NCBI GenBank assembly: GCA_964023205.1
Contig: OZ026833.1
Coordinates: 45,696,441-45,760,440, forward strand
Reading direction: 5' to 3'
Length of the DNA stretch: 64,000 nucleotides
Source: Lutraria lutraria
Taxonomy: Eukaryota > Mollusca > Bivalvia > Venerida > Mactridae
The notes beneath the pieces are model-generated. The model saw only the letters and a list, made by a program, of their open reading frames with translations. It was not told the origin of the DNA and ran no database searches. Each line of letters opens with the position of its first letter. Within the stretch, counting starts at the first letter, position 1. Positions 58,023 to 64,000 of the stretch are shown here, one piece after another. A program made the position numbers and the translations under genes.

Positions 58023-58284
58023 TACTAATACCATGATTTGTTGAAAACTAACGCTTTTATTCCAAAACAAAGGGAAGTTCTTTATGAAAATACACGAAAT
58101 TCTTTATAAAACATAACAGTGTATTAGCTGTTCTTTATGTTAATCGAGAGTGGTTCTTGTTGGAAATGTTGTAATCTGTTAAATAACTTCATCCAACGAT
58201 TTAAACAATATCTTGTAGATGATATGTTTTTATGTCCGCGGTAATGAATATTATTGATCAGATTTGAATTAAACAATATATAAT

Positions 58285-58380
58285 ACATTCAAACCTGTCA
58301 ACAAAGGCAACATTAAGGAAAGGCAGAATGTGGCCTTTATTCACAGATGACCTTTATTCAGAGGTCATTTCGTTCTGAAT
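58285..58380. mobile_element. Half MITE, GGCCTTTATT family
   Basis: TTCAAACCTGTCAACAAAGG, AATGTGGCCTTTATTCACAG, TTTATTCAGAGG; no right end. Not seen at the matching place of copy 2, so it arrived after duplication or was lost there. Confidence 0.55.
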
Positions 58381-58553
58381 ATTTACAGGTACAAATTAAC
58401 TGTATTTTATCTAATCCTATTTGATATCATTTTATCTTTAAATTTCAGATACATGTGCTGAGGACGAAAGGAAAATAGCCTGATGTGTTTCTGCATTTGT
58501 GTGTGAGGGCTATTTTAAACAATGAGCTCATTTTCAAAAGTTGGCAAAATAAA

Positions 58554-59696
58554 TGCTCAGAGCATTTTAAAAACTATTCATATGTGTTTGTGTTGTATTT
58601 TACAATAATGGATGAATTCACACTGTTCGGAATGATGGTCTATATATAGTTTATATTCCATATTTTACTCATGAAAACATACCATCATTAACAGACAAAG
58701 CATGAAGTTCACTTACCCTGAAAAAATCTTGAAAATAAATATTTACCAAGTATTCATTTAAGAAATGAACCATATCTACAATAATTAAATATATATATAA
58801 CAATGCATCGTTACTTATGACAATAAATGCTAGTAGACGAAATGTATAAAACTTCAGAGAATATTACTAACACTCATACTGAGTAAAATTTGAACACCAC
58901 CGTCAATTTTAGGGGAAAACACAAATTTAATGCTCAAAAAATCATAGTGATAATATGTTATCTTTTAATTCTAATTTTATTATCGAAAATGTTAATATAA
59001 TGAAAGAAAACATTCTCAATTGACATAAATATATGCCTGCATGTTGTATTCGGCGATTCTGCATAATCACAAGTAGATCTGCCATATAAATGTACATGGA
59101 CAACTTCAGCCGATAGAAAACAAACACATTCATATAATTGTATCTTATTTGTATTAACCAGGAACATAAGACTGTAAACTTATCAACACAACTTACATAT
59201 ATCACAATACATTCATTGATTCACCAGAGTTGAGTTAAACGATCATGTGTCGAGTATGAAGGGTGCATTGTAGAAGTGAAATGAGATCTTTAGTATTTGA
59301 ATATGAAAAAAGATACAACATGAAACTCCTCGAGATAATCATGGTAATTAAAACTTAAAAATAAGTCAAGGGACCGTGATTTGTGCTCGAGATAGTGATT
59401 GAAAATTTGAATAAGAACAAAAGTACTGGATGTCAAGATCTCCTCGAGATAAGACTAGTTCTCGTGATATCGATGCTCGTAATAACGAAGTTTTATTGTA
59501 TATGTATGTATTAAATCAATTAGAAAAAAGTTCTTACCTGACACGGCACATCTAGGTATGATACATTCAGACACGTTTTATGTCTAACAAAATAACCAGT
59601 TGATATCGACACTTTCATAAGTAAATGATTCTTAGGTGGATTGTCTCCGAACCTCCTCGAATCACGTTATGCCGAATGTACCACCATGTATACTCG
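58554..59696. other. Flank between the duplicated genes
   Basis: No gene seen; ORFs at 58942-59205 (-) lack support. A MITE-like stretch rich in TCGAGATAA and ending ATAACGAAGTTTTATTGTA lies at about 59325-59500; its counterpart in copy 2 is at about 62720-62902. Confidence 0.5.
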
Positions 59697-59880
59697 CATA
59701 TCTATCTACAAAATTTATGTCATGTATAAATCATAGTTTGTTATCATGACAAAAATGATTCAGCGATGTATTAAGGATGCAATAAATATCTCAAGTGGAA
59801 GAATAAATGGAATTCCAATGACCAGATTGAATTCTGTTACAGACTCGATTTTATAGTCGTTGCATATATTAAACGTCATC

Positions 59881-59897
59881 TGACGTCAATTACGTAA
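59881..59897 (+). promoter_or_regulatory. CRE palindrome plus TTACGTAA box (copy 2)
   Basis: TGACGTCA (59881-59888) and TTACGTAA (59890-59897), same spacing and distance to the ATG as in copy 1. Retained unchanged, while one flanking base differs (ACGTCAAACG against ACGTCATACG). Confidence 0.6.
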
Positions 59898-60002
59898 CGT
59901 CAAACGTTAGACGTTACTTCCTTAGTTACGGGCGGAAGTACAAGAGTACAAGAAGCTAAAACAACAAGAAGGAATTATTTCATTAATTAATCGCATTAAT
60001 CG

Positions 60003-62164
60003 ATGGATCCTTTATTTTATTCTCCTAATGGAAGTTCCTGGAACTTGCGAGGTGACTTTTATGTGTTTTTTTAAAAACTTATATCATTATATACTATATA
60101 ATATAGATGTTTATGTTGAAATCGCTCTTGACTAAAACTAAAAATTAAATAAAAAAGACCTACATGTATTATAATTATTAAATGTTAGTTTTAAGATAAA
60201 TAACACCAACACACTAAACTGTAATAATTCATATTACGATTTCTTTGTTATGATATTTGTACATGTAATTTGTTATTTTATAAAATCATACAAGATCATT
60301 ATCTTCTGCCAAAATTAAAATTAAGTACTATTTTCTATGTAAATATATTCGTTTAGGTCCAGACGTCGTCATTGATTCATCAAAAGTAGTCACTATGCCA
60401 GTGAGAAAATATACTTACCAAAATACAAAGTATGCCATCCTGGCATGTGCTGACATGAGCTCACCAAGTGATATTTTCTACATGCTCAGCGTTAGTCGTC
60501 CTAATGGTAGGTAAATCATAGAAAATATATCCTGAGGTTTATCATTTATACATTTTTTGAAAACATTTGATCAAAATAAATAGCTCATGATGTAATCAAA
60601 TTGTTTTCGATTGACTCTACTTGTTTTATAGAATTCATTTAAACTCAGTTTTGTGGAATGAAGACTGTAATAGTCGTTTGCTTTTATTGAAAAAAAAATA
60701 GAAAAAAATGCATGAACGTGACCTACCTGTTCTATTGGTTCTACAAAATCATTTTCATGATGAGAAACCAGCGGTGAAAATAAGCGAAAATACAAGTCGA
60801 CATTTTGTTCAGCATACATCTTATTGCTTGTTATTAACTGAACATAATATATGTTTAAATTATGTGTATCTTTATTTTCAGGAGCTGACATTTCATCACC
60901 ACAAGAGAGAGACTTTAAAATTGTCAAAAAGCTGATGAAATATGCTCCAATAAATGTTGAACAATACGAAAATGCTGAGAACAAACTGGTGAGAAAAATT
61001 GCCAACAGAAAACGCCAGGCTTTTGCTGAAAGCAAGAATGTACAAAGTAAGTTTGCATGAAACTAACAGTCTTCCTAAAACGACTCTTTATAGTGTGATG
61101 TAACAATATTGGAGTAAATTATAAATGTTAGCGAAAAAAGAATACAATTTTCAGTCAAATTAAGGTGATTATTTAGAATTAAGATTCCATAATAGTGGGA
61201 GTAAAAAAACATAATGTTAAGATGATATTTAGATATTATTATTTGGATTTCGTTTTATCAACAATATGCACATACGAACTTTCATTTTTTGCCACCATTA
61301 AACAAACTCTTATATTCTGAAAACTTCAGACGAACTCATGGAATCCTTCAAAGCTGACACGAAAGATGACCAAATTATGAACGAAGCATTGAAGACCACA
61401 AATGATCCCCAATCCGTTCATTTACTTGCTGCTGACACGAAAGATGACCAAATTAAGAAGGAAGCATTGGAGATCACAAATGAACCACAACCTGTTCAAT
61501 TATTTGCTGATGACGACAGTGATGGTATGTGTGGCATTATGGGTGTATATTGTAGGAGTGGTATCCATGGAGACTTTAGAGGTAGGATATTATAGCATAG
61601 CTCCGTTAATATTCATTATGTCTATTTAAATACATGTACAGTAAAACCTCTTTATTTATGTTGCTGTTGAGAGGTTATTGCTCTAGAGAGGTTAAATTAA
61701 TAGTTAAATTATACAGTGGCAAACAATAATGCTGACGTTTAAGGGAGGTTGTTGCTCAAGAGAGGGTCGCTCTAGAGAGGTTGTACTGTACTAATATCAA
61801 GATTTGTAGAACATTAACGCACATGTACTTATTTTAAAACAAAGGAACGTTCTTCATGAAAATACACGAAATTCTTTCTGAAACAAAACAGTGTACATGA
61901 AGCTGTTCTTTGTTAAACGAGAGTGGTCCTTGTTGGAAATGTTGAACTCTGTAATATGATTTCATCCAACGATTTAAACAAAACCTTGTTAATGATATAT
62001 TGTTATGTTCTTTAGAACAAATAACATTGATCAGTTTTAAATCAAACAATTGGTAATAGTTTAATTGAGTATTCACAAGTTTTTCATTTAATCCTATTCA
62101 ATAACATTGGTATCTTTATTTTTTTTCAGATACATGTGCTGAGGATGAAAGGAAAATAGCCTGA
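60003..62164 (+). CDS. Unrecognised five-exon gene, copy 2 (197 aa)
   Basis: Exons: 60003-60051, 60357-60506, 60882-61046, 61330-61524, 62130-62164; GT-AG borders and phases give 197 codons plus TGA. The N-terminal half (residues 1-67) has KYTYQNTKYAILACADM and DIFYMLSVSRPNG. The middle is charged with a basic run (RKIANRKRQ) that could be a nuclear localisation signal. Exon 4 encodes two tandem related units, each starting ADTKDDQI and containing TN(D/E)PQ; the C-terminus is acidic (ADDDSDGDTCAEDERKIA). If the donor after 61524 is not used, the frame continues 22 codons into the intron, giving an alternative tail. AATAAA at 62223. The protein looks soluble. I do not recognise its family, so function is unknown. 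Confidence 0.75.
61639..61788. mobile_element. MITE, CTCTCC family, in intron 4 of copy 2
   Basis: Starts CAGTAAAACCTCTTTATT, ends TAGAGAGGTTGTACTG, with TA on both sides; counterpart of the element at 57846. Confidence 0.7.
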
Positions 62165-62228
62165 TGTGTTTCTGCGTGTATGGAATATTTTAAACAATGA
62201 GCTCATTTTCAAAAGTTGGCAAAATAAA

Positions 62229-63121
62229 TGCTCAGAGCGTTTTAAAAACTATTCATATGTGTTTGTGTTGTATTTTATAATAATGGACGAATTCACACTG
62301 TTCGAAATTTGATGGTCTATATTTTATATTCCATATTTCACTCTTGAAAACATACCGCCATTAACACACAATGCATGAAGTTCTCTAACCTCGAAATTAT
62401 CTATTGTTCTTGTCACCGATTATGCATAATCAGAAGTATATAGATGTGTCATGGATATCAGCCAATAGAAAACAAACAAATTCACATAATCATCTCATAT
62501 TTGTATTAAACAGAAACATATAACACCAATCAACACAACTTATATAATTATATCACAATACATTCATTGATTCACCAGAAATTATCGTTGTTTAAACGTT
62601 CATATCCAGCGATCATACGCCGGGTACTTCACATTCCATGTGTCGAGGATGTAGATGCATTGTAGAAGTGAAATGTGGTCGTTTGTATTTGACGATGAAA
62701 AAAAGATAGTAAAACAACATAAAGTCGTGGAGACCACGCTTAAAAACGTCAAGGGACCATGATTTGTCCTCGATATATCGAGATAACGATGCTCATAATA
62801 TAAACATGGAATTTATATACAGCTATAAGATAAAAAAAATGACGAGATTTCAAGATCTCCTCGAGATAAACATGGTTCTCATAATAACGAAGTTTTACTG
62901 TAATTGTAAATATTTGTATTAAATCAAGTCAGAAAATAGTCTTTACTGGCACGGCACATCCAGACTTGGTATATCCAGACACGTTTTTGTTTCTAACGAT
63001 ATAACACTTTCATAAGTCGATGATTCTAAAGTTAGGTGGATTGTCTCCGAACCTCCTCGAAGCAAGTTACGCCGAAATCACCACAATGTTAACTCACAGA
63101 AAGATATAAGCCATAACAAAA
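62229..63121. other. Flank of duplicated gene copy 2
   Basis: Counterpart of 58554-59696 with several indels. No gene recognised. Confidence 0.5.
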
Positions 63122-63408
63122 TCATAATGTCCCTGATCTAGATTTTATCAAACTATTTCTAGATACGTTCCTTGGTAACAAGTTATGATGAAATATATGC
63201 GGGTGATGGGTAAAATCAGAGGTCGACCGGGCACTTAATAGTGGATGGTTTTCTATACCAGACAAGGCTACTGATGTGGGTCTGCTGGGTGTCCGTGGTT
63301 TATTGGCCTCGTGTTGTATGCAATTATAAAATGAATTATATTGCACGACATGTGGTTTGCGTCTTCTTAAATTCTCAAATTCAATACATTCTCTCTCGGC
63401 TTCCACGG
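63122..63408 (-). CDS. Terminal coding exon of an unidentified gene (partial)
   Basis: Minus-strand exon with a good acceptor (TTATTACAG just above 63408), open for 94 codons after two phase bases, ending in TGA at 63122-63124. There is no ATG near its start, so it continues an upstream exon beyond 63409, probably outside the window. The translation is hydrophilic: ECIEFENLRRRKPHVVQYNS, then RTPSRPTSVALSG and SRNSLIKSRSGTL, suggesting a basic, disordered C-terminal tail. Family not recognised. Its counterpart was not seen in duplication copy 1. Confidence 0.5.
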
Positions 63409-64000
63409 CTGTAATAAGAAATAAAGAGGAATCTAGTTCTGGGTTTATATATAAAAATGGTTCAAGATAGTCACCTTAATCAGAGAAGTATGTAACTTCC
63501 TTTTTACGTTTTTTACGTGCAGTCAAACCTGAGAAAATGTACACCTCCGAATAAAGGCCACCCGTGAATAAAGACCATCCAATTAAAATGCGTTATTGAT
63601 AATTTAGAACAATATGACCTCTGAATAAAGGCCACCAGTAAATAAATGCCACATTAATTTTTGTCTTTCCCAAGGGGGGGGGCTTTGTTCACAGGTTTGA
63701 CTGTAAATGCGTTTCAAGATTCTGAGGACACTAGAAATGGGTGAATTAGACGTTTATGGCGGAGTGAGTAAGACTATTCAAATTAGAACTACAAGCATAT
63801 AAGTTAACGACACCAAACATTCAATTTGTGTCAAAAATGACGTTATATGCACTTCTGGAAATTTGTTGACAAATGCTTCAAAACGATAAGGAAAGTTTCT
63901 TCTCGAAACTATGCGAATACACCAACTTCAGTACAAATGTATACGAGTATATAAAATATGCAATACATTGTGTACATGTTATGGTACGAATCTTTGTACA
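63409..64000. other. Intronic or intergenic; one MITE
   Basis: No coding exon recognised. Contains the MITE at 63520-63703. Confidence 0.4.
63520..63703. mobile_element. MITE, GGCCTTTATT family
   Basis: Starts CAGTCAAACCTGAGAAAATG, contains AATAAAGGCCACC twice, ends GTTCACAGGTTTGACTG. Confidence 0.75.

Larger units (their letters stand above)
56319..58483 (+). pseudogene. Unrecognised five-exon gene, copy 1, with premature stop
   Basis: Exons: 56319-56367, 56670-56819, 57099-57263, 57552-57731, 58449-58483; all GT-AG with matching phases. The N-terminal part is intact (MDPLFYSPNGSSWNLRGPD, KYAILACADM, SDIFYMLSVSRPNG, ENKLVRKIANRKRQ with a basic run). In exon 4, TAA at 57584-57586 replaces a codon that is AAA in copy 2, truncating the product to 132 residues; the frame is otherwise open to the family stop at 58481-58483. 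Exon 4 is also 15 bp shorter than in copy 2, in frame. AATAAA at 58548. It is either a young pseudogene or a truncated functional protein. I do not recognise the family; no signal peptide or membrane segment is seen. Confidence 0.65.
56030..59695. repeat. Tandem segmental duplication, copy 1
   Basis: Starts near TAGTTTGTTATCATGACAAA and ends near GGTGGATTGTCTCCGAACCT; the same landmarks in the same order recur in 59697-63100. The start codons of the enclosed genes are 3,684 bp apart. Promoter, five exons, introns, poly(A) signal and downstream flank are all shared. Confidence 0.9.
59697..63100. repeat. Tandem segmental duplication, copy 2
   Basis: Same landmarks in the same order as 56030-59695, down to TTAGGTGGATTGTCTCCGAA near the right end. 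Exons differ from copy 1 by scattered substitutions; introns also carry indels. Confidence 0.9.

Overview
This window is eukaryotic, animal nuclear DNA, most likely from a bivalve mollusc. It is AT-rich, its genes are split by spliceosomal introns, and it is crowded with short non-autonomous transposons and tRNA-like SINE fragments of the kind found in clam, mussel and oyster genomes. The species call is an inference from repeat style and protein similarity. No prokaryotic operon, CRISPR array, rRNA or convincing tRNA gene was seen.

Layout. 1-4757: gene-poor, with a small fold-back repeat (687-786) and a 26-bp minisatellite (about 1770-4757). 4758-12377: one intronless coding exon (9075-10409, +) for an unrecognised single-pass membrane protein, plus two MITEs. 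12378-24725: a 12.3-kb satellite array of a 57-bp unit (56-bp variants), with higher-order structure at 113 bp, 1,593 bp and 4,660 bp. The huge minus-strand 'ORFs' there exist only because 57 is a multiple of 3. 24726-28422: no gene seen.

28423-49614: a head-to-head pair. On the minus strand is an 11-exon MSL3 homologue (chromo-barrel plus split MRG domain, 555 aa by my splice model). On the plus strand is a 6-exon RPS3A (eS1 ribosomal protein, 262 aa). Their start codons are 128 bp apart, so they probably share a bidirectional promoter, with a TOP-like pyrimidine tract before RPS3A. Their introns hold most of the mobile-element relics: pogo/Tigger-like MITEs with TA duplications, CAGGG-ended elements with 5-6-bp duplications, a Mutator-like MITE with 9-bp duplications carrying a nested element, a Tc1/mariner-like MITE, and two elements ending in GCTCAC...GTGAGC.

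51179-55509: UFSP2 (UFM1-specific protease 2) on the minus strand, convergent with RPS3A. Its catalytic half is intact, but one exon carries an apparent one-base frame error and the 5' end runs into a 200-N assembly gap (55510-55709).

56030-63100: a tandem segmental duplication of about 3.7 kb carrying two copies of an unrecognised five-exon gene (plus strand). Both share a CRE palindrome and a TTACGTAA box upstream. Copy 2 is open (197 aa); copy 1 has a premature stop in exon 4. 63122-63408 (-) is the likely last exon of another, unidentified gene that continues out of the window. The genes do not form a pathway. The plausible functional links are shared promoter control (MSL3/RPS3A) and shared bZIP-type control of the duplicated pair.
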